From: Riemerella columbina
GTDB taxonomy: Bacteria; Bacteroidota; Bacteroidia; Flavobacteriales; Weeksellaceae
Reading direction: 5' to 3'
NCBI RefSeq assembly: GCF_030517065.1
Contig: NZ_CP103950.1
Coordinates: 496,001-560,000, forward strand
Length of the DNA stretch: 64,000 nt
The notes under the pieces are model-generated. The model saw nothing but the letters and a program-made list of their open reading frames with translations, was not told where the DNA came from and did no database searches. Position 1 is the stretch's first letter. Every line of letters begins with the position of its first letter. Made by a program: the position numbers and the translations under genes. This document shows, in pieces, positions 28,207 through 37,926 of the stretch.

Positions 28207-30600
28207 ATGTCAGAAACTTGCTTTCACTGTGGACAATCTATAGAAAAGGAACGGATTTCTTTTGATGATAAAGTCTTCTGTTGTAATGGCTGTAAGTCTG
28301 TGTATGAGATACTTATCTTGCATAAAATGGACAATTTCTATAGCCTAAATAAGAAAGCGGGCGTGCGCCCTAATGCAGATGGCACCACACAGTTTGATTA
28401 TTTAGATACGCCTGAGATTTTTGATAAAATTGTGGACTTCTCCGAGGGTAATTCTACGCTGGTTACCTTTAAAATTCCTGTGATCCACTGTTCCTCTTGT
28501 ATTTGGCTTTTAGAAAGTTTAAAGGAATTACACCCAGAAATTAGATACTCGCAGGCTAACTTTACACAAAAGACCTTGCAAATATCCTTCAATCATCATC
28601 AATTGAAGCTCAGCGAGCTGGCTTACTTCTTAGCGGATTTAGGCTATAAGCCCGTGATCAACTTAGAGACCACCGAGAAGAAAGAAATAGACCGCACTGG
28701 GGAGCGAGATCTGGTGATTAAGTTGTCCATAGCGGGGTTTGCCTTCGGAAATGCGATGATGTTTGCCCTCCCAGAATACTTTTCTTGGATCACCAAAGAA
28801 AACGACTATTGGATTAACGAGTTGGCGCCGTTTTTTAGATTTCTAACGCTGTTGTTGTCCATTCCTGTGGTGGTTTATTCGGCATCGGATTATTATAAAT
28901 CGGCGTGGTATGGCCTTAAGCATAAAATCGTGAATATTGATGTGCCTATTGTCCTCGGGATTTTGGTGCTTTTTGGGCGGAGTGTTTATGAGGTGACCAC
29001 AGATTACGGTCCAGGCTATTTTGATACCCTCTGTGGGTTGTTATTCTTTATGCTTTTGGGTAAATTTTTCCAAAAACGAACCTACACCGCCTTATCTTAT
29101 GACCGAGATTATAAATCGTTCTATCCGATAGCCGTTACCAAGATTGATTTTAATAAGGAACAAAAGAACATTCTCCTTTCAGAAATCCAAGTGGGCGACC
29201 GTATTTTGGTAAGAAACCAAGAAATTATCCCTGTGGATGCCATTTTAATCAGCGGGGAGGGGAATATTGATAACAGCTTCATCACGGGAGAATCTGCCAC
29301 CATACCTAAAAAGCCTGGCGACAAAATTTATGCAGGGGCAAGGCAACAAGGCACCGCACTGGAGCTGGAAGTGATAAAAACAGTGAACCAAAGCTACCTA
29401 ACGCAATTGTGGAACAAGGAAGCCTTTCGGCAGAAGGACACAGGGCTGGACAGCTTAACCAATTACATCAGCCGATATTTTACATTCATCATTTTGGGGA
29501 TTACTTTGGTGGCGGGGAGTTATTGGTATTGGGCAGATTCAGATAAAGTGTTCCAAGTGGTTTCGGCAGTGCTCATTGTGGCGTGTCCGTGTGCGCTGGC
29601 ACTTTCGGCGCCGTTTGCCTTTGGGCATATGATGCGGATTTTAGGGCGGAAGAAGTTTTATGTAAAAGATGCCCTTACCATAGAGCGCTTAGCGAAAGTC
29701 AATACTTTGGTTTTTGATAAAACAGGAACCATTACTTATAATAAGAAGTCCAATATCACTTATGAAGGCACCGCTTTAAAAGAGTTTGATTTAAAAAATA
29801 TCAAAACTTTATTAAAGAATTCCAACCATCCGTTGTCTAAATACCTCTACGACTTCATTACTATTACTGATGATTATTTCCCGATTTCCAATTTTCAAGA
29901 AACGGCAGGGCAAGGCTACCAAGCCAAAGTTCGGGGGCATCTTTATAAGATCGGCTCGGCACGGTTTGTGGGAACAGCATCGGCGGGTTTGGAGACGGCG
30001 GTGTTCATTAGTAAAGATGAGGTGTTTTTAGGGCGTTATATTTTTAGAAATGAGTATAGGGCAGGGCTTGCGGAGATGTGTCAGCGCTTATCTCAATATG
30101 AAATCCATATTTTGAGTGGGGATAATGCTTCCGAAGAAGCAACTTTGAAACGAATTATTCCCCAAGCGGTAGCGCTGCGGTTCAACCAATCACCAGAGGA
30201 GAAGCTGGAGTACATTCAATCTTTACAAAATCAAGGTAAAATAGTAGCGATGCTCGGCGATGGGCTTAATGATGCGGGCGCGCTTAAACAGAGCAATGTG
30301 GGGATTGCCGTGGCGGATGATACCAATGCTTTTACGCCATCTTCGGATGTGATTATGGACGGAAAAAATATGGATTTTATCCCAGATGATTTAGCGATGA
30401 GCCAAGCAGCCATTAGTGTGGTTAAACTCACTTTTGTGATTAGTATTTTGTACAATATCGTAGGCTTGGGCTTTGCGGTAACGGGACATTTATCGCCGCT
30501 GGTGGCTGCCATTCTGATGCCGCTGAGTTCTATTAGTGTAGTGGTTTTTACCTCCGTATCTACTTGGTTATTAAGCCTAAAATACTTCAAACGGCATTGA
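28207..30600 (+). CDS. ccoI: Copper-translocating P-type ATPase for cbb3 oxidase assembly
   Basis: A 797-residue P1B-type ATPase (FixI/CcoI). An N-terminal Cys-rich zinc-ribbon-like segment (C5, C8, C25, C26, C29) precedes an HMA-like domain with CSSC at 95-98. The membrane CPC motif is at 460-462, the phosphorylation site DKTGT begins at 504, and the hinge motif is GDGLNDAGAL. It supplies copper to the CcoN haem-copper centre. It heads the cbb3 locus, 120 nt ahead of ccoS. Confidence 0.93.
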   Translation: MSETCFHCGQSIEKERISFDDKVFCCNGCKSVYEILILHKMDNFYSLNKKAGVRPNADGTTQFDYLDTPEIFDKIVDFSEGNSTLVTFKIPVIHCSSCIWLLESLKELHPEIRYSQANFTQKTLQISFNHHQLKLSELAYFLADLGYKPVINLETTEKKEIDRTGERDLVIKLSIAGFAFGNAMMFALPEYFSWITKENDYWINELAPFFRFLTLLLSIPVVVYSASDYYKSAWYGLKHKIVNIDVPIVLGILVLFGRSVYEVTTDYGPGYFDTLCGLLFFMLLGKFFQKRTYTALSYDRDYKSFYPIAVTKIDFNKEQKNILLSEIQVGDRILVRNQEIIPVDAILISGEGNIDNSFITGESATIPKKPGDKIYAGARQQGTALELEVIKTVNQSYLTQLWNKEAFRQKDTGLDSLTNYISRYFTFIILGITLVAGSYWYWADSDKVFQVVSAVLIVACPCALALSAPFAFGHMMRILGRKKFYVKDALTIERLAKVNTLVFDKTGTITYNKKSNITYEGTALKEFDLKNIKTLLKNSNHPLSKYLYDFITITDDYFPISNFQETAGQGYQAKVRGHLYKIGSARFVGTASAGLETAVFISKDEVFLGRYIFRNEYRAGLAEMCQRLSQYEIHILSGDNASEEATLKRIIPQAVALRFNQSPEEKLEYIQSLQNQGKIVAMLGDGLNDAGALKQSNVGIAVADDTNAFTPSSDVIMDGKNMDFIPDDLAMSQAAISVVKLTFVISILYNIVGLGFAVTGHLSPLVAAILMPLSSISVVVFTSVSTWLLSLKYFKRH

Positions 30601-30657
30601 TTTTAGATAAAAAAGTCTTATTTAGAAAGGTTATAAATTAACAAAATTTAACACTTT

Positions 30658-30671
30658 CTGATTTAAGTCAG
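30658..30671 (+). promoter_or_regulatory. FNR/CRP-like operator upstream of ccoS
   Basis: CTGATTTAAGTCAG is a near-perfect palindrome with the TGA-N6-TCA geometry of Crp/Fnr-family sites (FNR consensus TTGAT-N4-ATCAA). Its centre is about 54 nt upstream of the expected start of transcription. The adjacent Crp/Fnr gene at 27405-28118 is the obvious candidate to bind it. Confidence 0.5.
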
Positions 30672-30705
30672 TATAATTTCCTTAATTTTGAGGGCAATTT
30701 AGTTT

Positions 30706-30713
30706 TACCTTTG
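30706..30713 (+). promoter_or_regulatory. Promoter -7 element of the ccoS-ccoNO operon
   Basis: TACCTTTG fits the -7 consensus; TTTG at 30687-30690 is 15 bp upstream, shorter than the usual 19-21. The ccoS ATG begins only 8 nt downstream, so the transcript would be almost leaderless. Confidence 0.55.
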
Positions 30714-30720
30714 TGGTCTG

Positions 30721-30909
30721 ATGGAGATAATCTATTTAATGGTGATATGCAGCGTCTCGTTGGCGGTTATTTTTCTGATAATTTTTATTATCGGCGCTAA
30801 GCGAGGGCAGTTTGAAGATGATGAATCTCCAGCAGTACGCATCTTGTTAGATGATGAAATTAAAGAACCTACACAGGAACAAGAAGAAGAAAATAATAAA
30901 AGTGATTAG
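30721..30909 (+). CDS. ccoS: cbb3-type cytochrome oxidase assembly protein CcoS
   Basis: A 62-residue single-span protein. One N-terminal membrane helix (IYLMVICSVSLAVIFLIIFI) is followed by the family motif GQFEDDESPAVRIL and an acidic tail. CcoS is needed for maturation of the oxidase cofactors. The start at 30721 agrees with family length, although an internal ATG at 30739 would give a more normal leader. It lies 5 nt before ccoNO. Confidence 0.9.
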   Translation: MEIIYLMVICSVSLAVIFLIIFIIGAKRGQFEDDESPAVRILLDDEIKEPTQEQEEENNKSD

Positions 30910-30914
30910 TTAAT

Positions 30915-33194
30915 ATGGAAACACAAAAGTTTAGTTATGACAACAGCATTGTGCGTGCTTTCCTCTACGCCACTATTACCTTTGGTATAGTTGGATTTTT
31001 GTTGGGGCTTACAGCGGCACTTATGCTTTTCTATCCAGAACTCCCAGAGTTTTTATTCGGTACCGATGACCCTACCATCGCCAGTTTAAAGAGTGGTGAT
31101 TTACAAGGGCTCATCAATACCCAAGGGGCTTTCGGGTTTGGTAGAATCAGAATGCTACACACCAGTGCAGTTATTTTTGCCTTTGTAGGTAATGCCATTT
31201 TTGCGGGCGTTTATTACTCGCTGCCGAGGTTGTTAAAAACAAGAATGTATAGCGATACACTTTCTTGGATTAACTTCTGGGGATGGCAGATTATGATTGT
31301 TTCAGTCGTGATTACTTTCTTTATGGGGATTAACACCTCTAAGGAATATGCCGAACACGAGTGGCCAATTGATATCTTAATCGCTGTGGTTTGGATTATC
31401 TTTGGTATCAATATGTTCGGAACCATCGCGAAGAGAAGAGTAAGACACCTTTATGTAGCCATATGGTTCTACATTGGGACTTGGGTGGGGATTACCATGC
31501 TCCATGTCTTCAATAACTTAGAGGTGCCATTAACCTTTACCGGTTGGAAGTCTTATTCCGCTTATGCAGGGGTGAAAGATGCCTTGGTACAATGGTGGTA
31601 TGGACACAATGCTGTGGCGTTCTTCCTTACAACGCCAGTATTAGGTTTGATGTATTACTTCTTACCGAAAGCGGCAGATAGACCAGTATTCTCTTACAAA
31701 TTATCTATTATTCACTTCTGGTCTTTGATCTTTGTTTATATCTGGGCTGGACCTCACCACTTACAATATACCTCACTGCCAGCTTGGGCACAAGCTTTAG
31801 GAACAGGGTTCTCTATCGCATTGATTGCACCATCTTGGGGGGGGATGCTCAACGGTCTTCTTACCTTAAGAGGGGCTTGGGATAAGGTGAGAGAAAATCC
31901 TATTTTGAAATTCTTTGTTGTGGCGGTAACTTGCTATGGTATGGCAACCTTTGAAGGTCCATTATTAGCCACTAAAACTTTAAATAAAATTGGACACTTT
32001 ACAGACTGGGTTATTGGTCACGTACACATTGGTGCCTTAGGTTGGAACGGCTTTATGGCGTTCGGTATGATTTACTACTTAGTGCCAATTATGTGGAGAA
32101 CCAAACTATGGTCTGTTAAATTAGCCAACTGGCACTTCTGGTTGGGTACATTAGGGATTATCTTCTATGCGGTGCCATTATACATCGCTGGATTTACCCA
32201 AGGTTTAATGTGGAAACAATTTAACCCAGATGGAACTTTGGTTTACAAAAACTGGTTAGATACCGTTACTGCCATTATCCCTTACTATTGGATGAGATTT
32301 ATCGGTGGTTTATTCTATATTTCAGGAGCTATTTTAATGGTGGTGAATGTTATTGCTACCGTGAGAAAAGGTTCATTCCAAAAAGAAGTACCAGCGGAAG
32401 CCCCTGCATTACCTAAAATCGGTGATGCCAGAAAACAAGGCGAATCTGTACACCTTTGGATTGAAAGAATGCCACTTTACCTTACTGTATTGTCTTTCTT
32501 AGTATTGGCAATTGGAGGTATGGTAGAGATTTTACCAACGCTTACTGTGAAAGATAATGTACCAACTATTTCTTCGGTTAAACCTTATACTCCGTTAGAA
32601 TTAGAAGGTAGAGATATCTACATTAGAGAAGGTTGTAACGCTTGTCACTCGCAGATGATTAGACCATTCCGTGATGAGGTGGTGAGATTTAACGGTAAAA
32701 ATGGACAATATTCTAAAGCTGGAGAGTTCGTTTATGATAGACCATTCCTTTGGGGGTCTAAGAGAACAGGACCAGACTTACAGAGAGAAGGTGGTAAAAA
32801 CCCAGATTCTTGGCACTTCAAGCATATGCTTAACCCAAGAGCTACTTCTGCAGGTTCTATTATGCCGAGATATCCATGGCTTATTGCGAATACTTTAGAC
32901 CGCTCTCAGACTAAAGCTAAAGTAGAGTTGATGAAGAATGTCTTTGATGTTCCTTATACTAAAGCAGAGATAGACACCGTAGATGCGTGGATGGATCACC
33001 AAGCGGAAGGCATCGTGAGCAGAATTTATTCTGAAGCTGCCGATGTGAAAACAGCCTTTGAAGAAAGAAAAGCCAAAGAAGGCGCTGAGTTTGTACCGCT
33101 TGAGAAGAGAGAAATCGTGGCTTTAATTGCTTACCTACAGAGATTAGGTACAGACATTAAGACAACGGATGTTAAAACCGCAAGTATTAAATAA
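30915..33194 (+). CDS. ccoNO: cbb3-type cytochrome c oxidase, fused subunits I and II
   Basis: A 759-residue fusion. The first ~480 residues are CcoN, with about 12 membrane helices and haem/copper histidines in WWYGHNAVAFF and GPHHLQYTSLP. The rest is CcoO, a monohaem cytochrome c with a membrane anchor and the haem motif CNACH at 574-578. The RPFRDEVVRF segment is typical of CcoO. The fusion of the two subunits is known in Bacteroidetes. It is the oxygen-reducing core for low-oxygen respiration. Confidence 0.95.
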   Translation: METQKFSYDNSIVRAFLYATITFGIVGFLLGLTAALMLFYPELPEFLFGTDDPTIASLKSGDLQGLINTQGAFGFGRIRMLHTSAVIFAFVGNAIFAGVYYSLPRLLKTRMYSDTLSWINFWGWQIMIVSVVITFFMGINTSKEYAEHEWPIDILIAVVWIIFGINMFGTIAKRRVRHLYVAIWFYIGTWVGITMLHVFNNLEVPLTFTGWKSYSAYAGVKDALVQWWYGHNAVAFFLTTPVLGLMYYFLPKAADRPVFSYKLSIIHFWSLIFVYIWAGPHHLQYTSLPAWAQALGTGFSIALIAPSWGGMLNGLLTLRGAWDKVRENPILKFFVVAVTCYGMATFEGPLLATKTLNKIGHFTDWVIGHVHIGALGWNGFMAFGMIYYLVPIMWRTKLWSVKLANWHFWLGTLGIIFYAVPLYIAGFTQGLMWKQFNPDGTLVYKNWLDTVTAIIPYYWMRFIGGLFYISGAILMVVNVIATVRKGSFQKEVPAEAPALPKIGDARKQGESVHLWIERMPLYLTVLSFLVLAIGGMVEILPTLTVKDNVPTISSVKPYTPLELEGRDIYIREGCNACHSQMIRPFRDEVVRFNGKNGQYSKAGEFVYDRPFLWGSKRTGPDLQREGGKNPDSWHFKHMLNPRATSAGSIMPRYPWLIANTLDRSQTKAKVELMKNVFDVPYTKAEIDTVDAWMDHQAEGIVSRIYSEAADVKTAFEERKAKEGAEFVPLEKREIVALIAYLQRLGTDIKTTDVKTASIK

Positions 33195-33223
33195 TTATAA
33201 ATCATCTCTAAAGGAGCATTATT

Positions 33224-33415
33224 ATGATACCACAGAATTTTAAAGATATCCTCTCTAATTCAGAAGGTACAGGCTTTTATCAGACATTAGCACTGTTATT
33301 ATTCATCTTGTTTTTTGGTCTTGTGGTTTACTATGTGATGAGCAAGCCGAAAAAATACTACGAAGATGAAGCCAATGCTCCTTTAGATGATCAAGAAAAG
33401 CAGAATAAGTTCTAA
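33224..33415 (+). CDS. ccoQ: CcoQ-like small subunit of cbb3 oxidase
   Basis: A 63-residue protein with one membrane helix (TLALLLFILFFGLVVYYVM) and a charged C-terminal tail. Its position between ccoNO and ccoP and its size fit CcoQ, which stabilises the complex. Sequence identity alone would not settle it, but the context is strong. Confidence 0.8.
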   Translation: MIPQNFKDILSNSEGTGFYQTLALLLFILFFGLVVYYVMSKPKKYYEDEANAPLDDQEKQNKF

Positions 33416-33428
33416 AAATAAAGATATT

Positions 33429-34307
33429 ATGAAACAAAGAACGCCCGTTTATTTGAACATTATAGTAATCTTGACTATCTTGTTTATAGTGTACTATATG
33501 TTCGTACAGAATACTTCATTTATCGCATCGCCTTATTTTTGGGGTACGGTAGTGATCAGTATCATCTTAGCGTTAATCCACAATGCTATCGGTGATTTGA
33601 TTGAAAATCAGAAGTTTGCAAAACTTTCTGACGAAGAGAAAAAAGCGTATTTAGCAGAGAAGAAAATCCCTTACTGGAAAAGACAGTGGGATAGTGCCTT
33701 CAAAAAACAATCTGGAAAAGAAGAAAAAGACATCTTGATAGACCACGGTTTTGATGGCATTATGGAGTTAGATAACCAATTGCCAAAATGGTGGGTAGGT
33801 TTATTCTACTTAGGTTTTATCTATTTGGTAGTTTATATGGTGGCCTTCTCATTTACAGACTTTGCACACCCAGACAAAGAGTACGAAGTAGAGCACAAAG
33901 AGCAAATTGCCAGCATAGAACAGTGGATGAAAGACACGCCGCCGCCAACAATTGATAATGCAGTTTATTCCGCAGATAACATTGCCGAAGGTGAGCAGAT
34001 TTTCAAAACCAACTGTGTTTCTTGCCACGGTGATGGTGGTAAAGGAGGGATAGGTCCTAACCTTACCGATAAATATTGGATTAACCACACGGAAAAAACT
34101 TTATTTAAAGAAGTGTTCCATATGGTGGAAAATGGGTCGCCTAACAACCCTACCATGCAAGCTTGGGGTAAAAATGGGGTACTTACTGGCTTTGATATTG
34201 AAAAAGTAGCCGCTTATGTGTACCACATTAACCAAGAGCAAGCGCCAATTACACAAGCACAAGGTGGTGCCGCACCACAAGGTGATTTGGTAAATTGGGA
34301 AAAATAA
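33429..34307 (+). CDS. ccoP: cbb3-type cytochrome c oxidase subunit III, monohaem form
   Basis: A 292-residue protein. Two N-terminal helices and a cytoplasmic charged stretch come first, then the CcoP hallmark helix LPKWWVGLFYLGFIYLVVYM, then a periplasmic cytochrome c domain with a single haem motif CVSCH at 196-200. Most proteobacterial CcoP proteins are dihaem; only one CxxCH is present here. I start at 33429 (MKQRTPVY), 13 nt after ccoQ, not at the longer in-frame codon inside ccoQ. Confidence 0.92.
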   Translation: MKQRTPVYLNIIVILTILFIVYYMFVQNTSFIASPYFWGTVVISIILALIHNAIGDLIENQKFAKLSDEEKKAYLAEKKIPYWKRQWDSAFKKQSGKEEKDILIDHGFDGIMELDNQLPKWWVGLFYLGFIYLVVYMVAFSFTDFAHPDKEYEVEHKEQIASIEQWMKDTPPPTIDNAVYSADNIAEGEQIFKTNCVSCHGDGGKGGIGPNLTDKYWINHTEKTLFKEVFHMVENGSPNNPTMQAWGKNGVLTGFDIEKVAAYVYHINQEQAPITQAQGGAAPQGDLVNWEK

Positions 34308-34358
34308 AATCAACATTATTTTTTCAGATTTTCTGAAAATAAAGAACAATAGTATAAA

Positions 34359-35801
34359 ATGGCTGATAAAAAAGTACAAAATCCGAGTACCGTTATAGAG
34401 GCAACAACCTTCCGAGATTCTGTGGGGACAATGGACAACACAGGGAAACGCAAATGGGTATTTCCAAGAAAGCCCAAAGGAAAGTATACCAACTATAGGG
34501 ACTATGTGAGTATTTTTTTATTAGCCGTTTTTTTTACGCTTCCATTTGTGACCATCAATGGAAATCCTTTTCTACTCATCAATATCTTAGATAGAGAATT
34601 CTTTATCTTTGGGCAGCCATTTTATCCGCAAGATTTCTATATCTTAGCTTTGGGTGCCGTGACTTCTATTGTCTTTATCATCGTGTTTACGGTGGTTTTC
34701 GGTAGAATTTTCTGCGGGTGGATTTGTCCTCAAACCATCTTTATGGAAGGCGTATTCCGAAAAATAGAATATTGGATAGAAGGCGACAGAAATAAGCAAA
34801 TCAAATTAGACCAACAACCTTGGAATGCCGAGAAAATTCGTAAAAGATTGCTCAAATGGAGCATCTATGCCGTTATTTCTTTGGTGGTAACCCACTTTAT
34901 GTTTATGTATATTGTGGGCAAAGATGAGGTGCTGCGAATTATGGAAGAAGGACCTGCCGAGCATCCTACCAATTTTATTGTGATGTTGCTCTTCACAGGG
35001 GCTTTTTACTTGGTTTTTGCGTGGTTTAGAGAACAGGTATGTACTTTGGTTTGCCCTTACGGAAGGCTGCAAGGTGTGCTTATCGACAAGCAAACCATCA
35101 ATGTTTATTATGATTTTAAACGAGGCGAAAACCGCTCTAAATGGCGTAAAAATGAAGACCGAAAAGCCGAAGGCAAAGGCGATTGTATAGACTGTAATCA
35201 GTGCGTGGTGGTTTGTCCTACAGGGATTGATATTAGAAATGGGCAACAGTTAGAGTGCATCAACTGTACCGCTTGTATTGATGCTTGTAACGAGGTAATG
35301 GAGAAAGTAGGCTTGCCAAAAGGACTCATCCGTTACGCTACAGAAGATGAAATAGAACAAGGCAGAAAATTCAAATTCACTTCAAGAATGAAGGCTTACA
35401 CGGTGCTTCTTACGGCGTTGGTGATTTTCTTAGGAGGATTGCTCTACAGCCGAGGCGCTATGGAAGCCAAATTCATCAAACCTCCGGGGAGTACTTTTTT
35501 CATCAGTGGTAATGAGATTGTGAATACCTACAACTATACATTGCTCAATAAATCGAATAAAGACCGCGTGGTTACCTTTAAAGTTTTAGAGCCTCAGCAC
35601 GGTAAAATCACTTATAGCGATGGCGCAAAAATCACGTTAAAACGCGACAAGATGATCAAGGGAACGGTCAATATCAGCTTCCCGAAATCTGAAATTAAAA
35701 ATCAAAAACAAAACTTGGTGATCGGGGTTTATGATGAAAAAGGCAACCTGATTACCTCTTACGAAACCTACTTTGAGGGCGAGTTTAAGTTGCAGTTTTA
35801 G
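34359..35801 (+). CDS. ccoG: cbb3 oxidase accessory protein CcoG
   Basis: A 480-residue membrane-bound polyferredoxin (FixG/RdxA). Helices are near residues 48-70, 97-120, 175-195, 212-230 and 350-368. Iron-sulphur ligands include CGWICPQT, CIDCNQCVVVCP and CINCTACIDAC. The C-terminal Ig-like domain is also present. It has been linked to Cu(II) reduction during oxidase assembly. It lies 51 nt downstream of ccoP. Confidence 0.93.
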   Translation: MADKKVQNPSTVIEATTFRDSVGTMDNTGKRKWVFPRKPKGKYTNYRDYVSIFLLAVFFTLPFVTINGNPFLLINILDREFFIFGQPFYPQDFYILALGAVTSIVFIIVFTVVFGRIFCGWICPQTIFMEGVFRKIEYWIEGDRNKQIKLDQQPWNAEKIRKRLLKWSIYAVISLVVTHFMFMYIVGKDEVLRIMEEGPAEHPTNFIVMLLFTGAFYLVFAWFREQVCTLVCPYGRLQGVLIDKQTINVYYDFKRGENRSKWRKNEDRKAEGKGDCIDCNQCVVVCPTGIDIRNGQQLECINCTACIDACNEVMEKVGLPKGLIRYATEDEIEQGRKFKFTSRMKAYTVLLTALVIFLGGLLYSRGAMEAKFIKPPGSTFFISGNEIVNTYNYTLLNKSNKDRVVTFKVLEPQHGKITYSDGAKITLKRDKMIKGTVNISFPKSEIKNQKQNLVIGVYDEKGNLITSYETYFEGEFKLQF

Positions 35802-35848
35802 CATCACGAAGTCTTTTGATTGAAGCGTATTTTTAACCAAATCATCGT

Positions 35849-36307
35849 ATGAAAAATTTTAAATTCACTTGGGGACACGGCGTTGTAGTGGCTTTGGCAT
35901 CGTTTATTTTGTTTATATTATATCTCATTTTTGTGTTCTCGCATGGACAACAAAACTCGGAGTTGGTTTCTGATAACTATTACGAAGACGAGTTGGCTTA
36001 TCAAACCGTAATAGACGCTAAAAATAACGCCGCAACTTTACAAGAAATTCCACAATACGAGGCACTGCCAGAGGGCGTAAAAATCACATTTCCAAAAGAC
36101 ATCAATAACCAGAACTCTAAGATGAAATTTATCCTCTACCGCATAGAAGATCAGAGGTTAGATGTTAAAAAAGACATCACTTTAGATGCTCATAATGCCT
36201 TTATTATCCCTAATAAAGTTTTGGTAAAAGGCGGCTATATCCTTAAACTGATGTGGACTAAAGAGGGCAAAGACTACCAAGTAGACTACGATTTGGAATG
36301 GAAATAA
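35849..36307 (+). CDS. ccoH: cbb3 oxidase assembly protein, FixH/CcoH family
   Basis: A 152-residue protein with one N-terminal membrane helix (VVVALASFILFILYLIFV) and a periplasmic beta-rich domain. The NYYEDELAYQTVIDAK segment after the helix is the FixH hallmark. It assists oxidase maturation with CcoI. It overlaps the next gene by 10 nt, suggesting coupled translation. Confidence 0.88.
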   Translation: MKNFKFTWGHGVVVALASFILFILYLIFVFSHGQQNSELVSDNYYEDELAYQTVIDAKNNAATLQEIPQYEALPEGVKITFPKDINNQNSKMKFILYRIEDQRLDVKKDITLDAHNAFIIPNKVLVKGGYILKLMWTKEGKDYQVDYDLEWK

Positions 36308-37041
36308 CACTCGTTTTAGCGGCATTAACTTTAGGATTTACCACAGGATTTCACTGTATAGGGATGTGCGGTCCCATTGCGCTGTCATTAGGCTTGTCTA
36401 AAAGCCAACAGCTGCATTTTCATTTACAAAATACCACTTACCAACTGGGGCGGATCTTCACTTATGCTATTTTGGGCGGTATTTTAGGCTTGGTAGGCGA
36501 GGGCTTTCAGCTGGCAGGTTTCCAAAGTGGGCTCACCATTATAGCGGGGGTATTATTGCTGATGATGGCATTTTTCTCTTTTAACTCTGGCGATTTTGCA
36601 CAACGCATTCCGTGGCTTACGGCATTACTTTTAAAAGTGAAAATCAACTTAGGGAAATTACTCTCAAAAACCGATTATTCTTCTCGTTTTCTTACAGGGA
36701 TGCTCAATGGGCTTCTGCCTTGTGGAATGGTTTATATGGCGCTCACCGCTTCTTTATCTGCAGGTGGTGTGTGGCAAGGCGCGTGGTTTATGGTGTTATT
36801 TGGTTTGGGCACTTTTCCTTTTATGTTCGCAACAGTTTGGCTGGGCAGTATGCTCAATATGGCAGTGAGAAATAAAATCCTCAAAGCCGTTCCTTTTATG
36901 ATGTTTGTTTTAGGTAGTCTCCTGATTCTTAGGGGAATGGAGGTTGGAATTCCCTACATTTCACCGAAAAAAGAAGCATTGCAAATCCATCAAACCACAC
37001 CTGCTCATCACCAGCACAAGGCTGCACCGAGTTGCCATTGA
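36298..37041 (+). CDS. Sulfite exporter TauE/SafE-like membrane protein of the cbb3 locus
   Basis: A 247-residue membrane protein of the urease-accessory/SafE-like group. It has about six helices, the start GFTTGFHCIGMCGPIALSLG with a Cys-containing metal-binding-like motif, and NGLLPCGMVYMALTASLS in the middle. The C-terminal tail is His-rich (HQTTPAHHQHKAAPSCH). Position in the cbb3 locus and the His/Cys motifs suggest copper handling; this is inference. Confidence 0.82.
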   Translation: MEITLVLAALTLGFTTGFHCIGMCGPIALSLGLSKSQQLHFHLQNTTYQLGRIFTYAILGGILGLVGEGFQLAGFQSGLTIIAGVLLLMMAFFSFNSGDFAQRIPWLTALLLKVKINLGKLLSKTDYSSRFLTGMLNGLLPCGMVYMALTASLSAGGVWQGAWFMVLFGLGTFPFMFATVWLGSMLNMAVRNKILKAVPFMMFVLGSLLILRGMEVGIPYISPKKEALQIHQTTPAHHQHKAAPSCH

Positions 37042-37042
37042 T

Positions 37043-37798
37043 TTATAGCAACTCTTCATTCAGAATGGCGGCACAAATTTGAGGCTTTTCCCAATGCCCA
37101 TTATGACCACAATCTAAAACATAAGATTTCACCGAAGCCCTTTGTGGAAGCTCTTTTAGCGTTTGTTCTGTTTTTACGGCTTGGTCATATTGCCCAGCAA
37201 TAAGGATAATTTTAGCCTCCAATTGTTCTAAAATAGCGCATGTATTTTCTCGCTCTATCATTCCTTTTACCGCAGCAAGAGCCCCTTCTGGCGAAGTATT
37301 GAGGGCAATTTGTGTGGCTATTTCTATTTTATCTTGAAGTTGAACCTTCTCACTCGGATTGAATAGTGCAGGCATCCCAGCATTCACATAGGCTTTAAAA
37401 TTTTCTAAAATAATTCTAAAACTTTTCCGTCTTTGCTCCTTTTTCTCCTCATCATCAGGGAGGAAAGTAGAGAAAAATAAGGTCAAACTTTTTAGGCTTT
37501 CAGGGTATTTTTCTGCAAAGGCTAAACTCACATAACCGCCCATAGAATGCCCCAAGAGATGAAATTGAGAAATCCCTAAACTATCGGTACATTTTTTAAC
37601 TTCTTCCGCCATAAAAGCCATCGTATTAGTGCTGTGGTATAGCGGTGACTGTCCGTGACCTGGCAAATCTATTTTTACAATTTTAAACGCTTCGGAAAGA
37701 TAATCTTCCATAAAATCCCAAATTTTTGTACTTTCCATAAAACCGTGGAGAAGGACTAAAACCTGACTGCCGTTGCCAACTATTTCGTGATGTAACAT
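37043..37798 (-). CDS. Alpha/beta-fold hydrolase
   Basis: A 251-residue alpha/beta hydrolase. The oxyanion region is VLLHGFMES, the nucleophile elbow LLGHSMGGYVS (Ser), the acid in ILIAGQYDQAV and the catalytic His in LDCGHNGHWEKP. It looks like the MenH/3-oxoadipate-enol-lactonase group, but the substrate is not predictable. The start at 37798 (MLHHEIV) is chosen. It converges on the SafE-like gene with one base between them. Confidence 0.85.
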   Translation of the reverse strand: MLHHEIVGNGSQVLVLLHGFMESTKIWDFMEDYLSEAFKIVKIDLPGHGQSPLYHSTNTMAFMAEEVKKCTDSLGISQFHLLGHSMGGYVSLAFAEKYPESLKSLTLFFSTFLPDDEEKKEQRRKSFRIILENFKAYVNAGMPALFNPSEKVQLQDKIEIATQIALNTSPEGALAAVKGMIERENTCAILEQLEAKIILIAGQYDQAVKTEQTLKELPQRASVKSYVLDCGHNGHWEKPQICAAILNEELL

Positions 37799-37884
37799 TT
37801 TAATAATCAATTAAATGATGAATGGTTTTCGTTAAAATTAAATCGTGCCAAACCTCTCCAAAATGGCGGTTTGATAAAAAAGAA

Positions 37885-37917
37885 AAGAGCCTATTCCTCT
37901 TTGGCAGGCAGGCTCTT
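37885..37917 (-). terminator. Terminator after dsbD
   Basis: Perfect 8-bp arms AAGAGCCT and AGGCTCTT with a 17-nt loop; T-rich on the minus-strand 3' side. It lies just after the dsbD stop at 37927. Confidence 0.75.
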
Positions 37918-37926
37918 TTTTAATAT

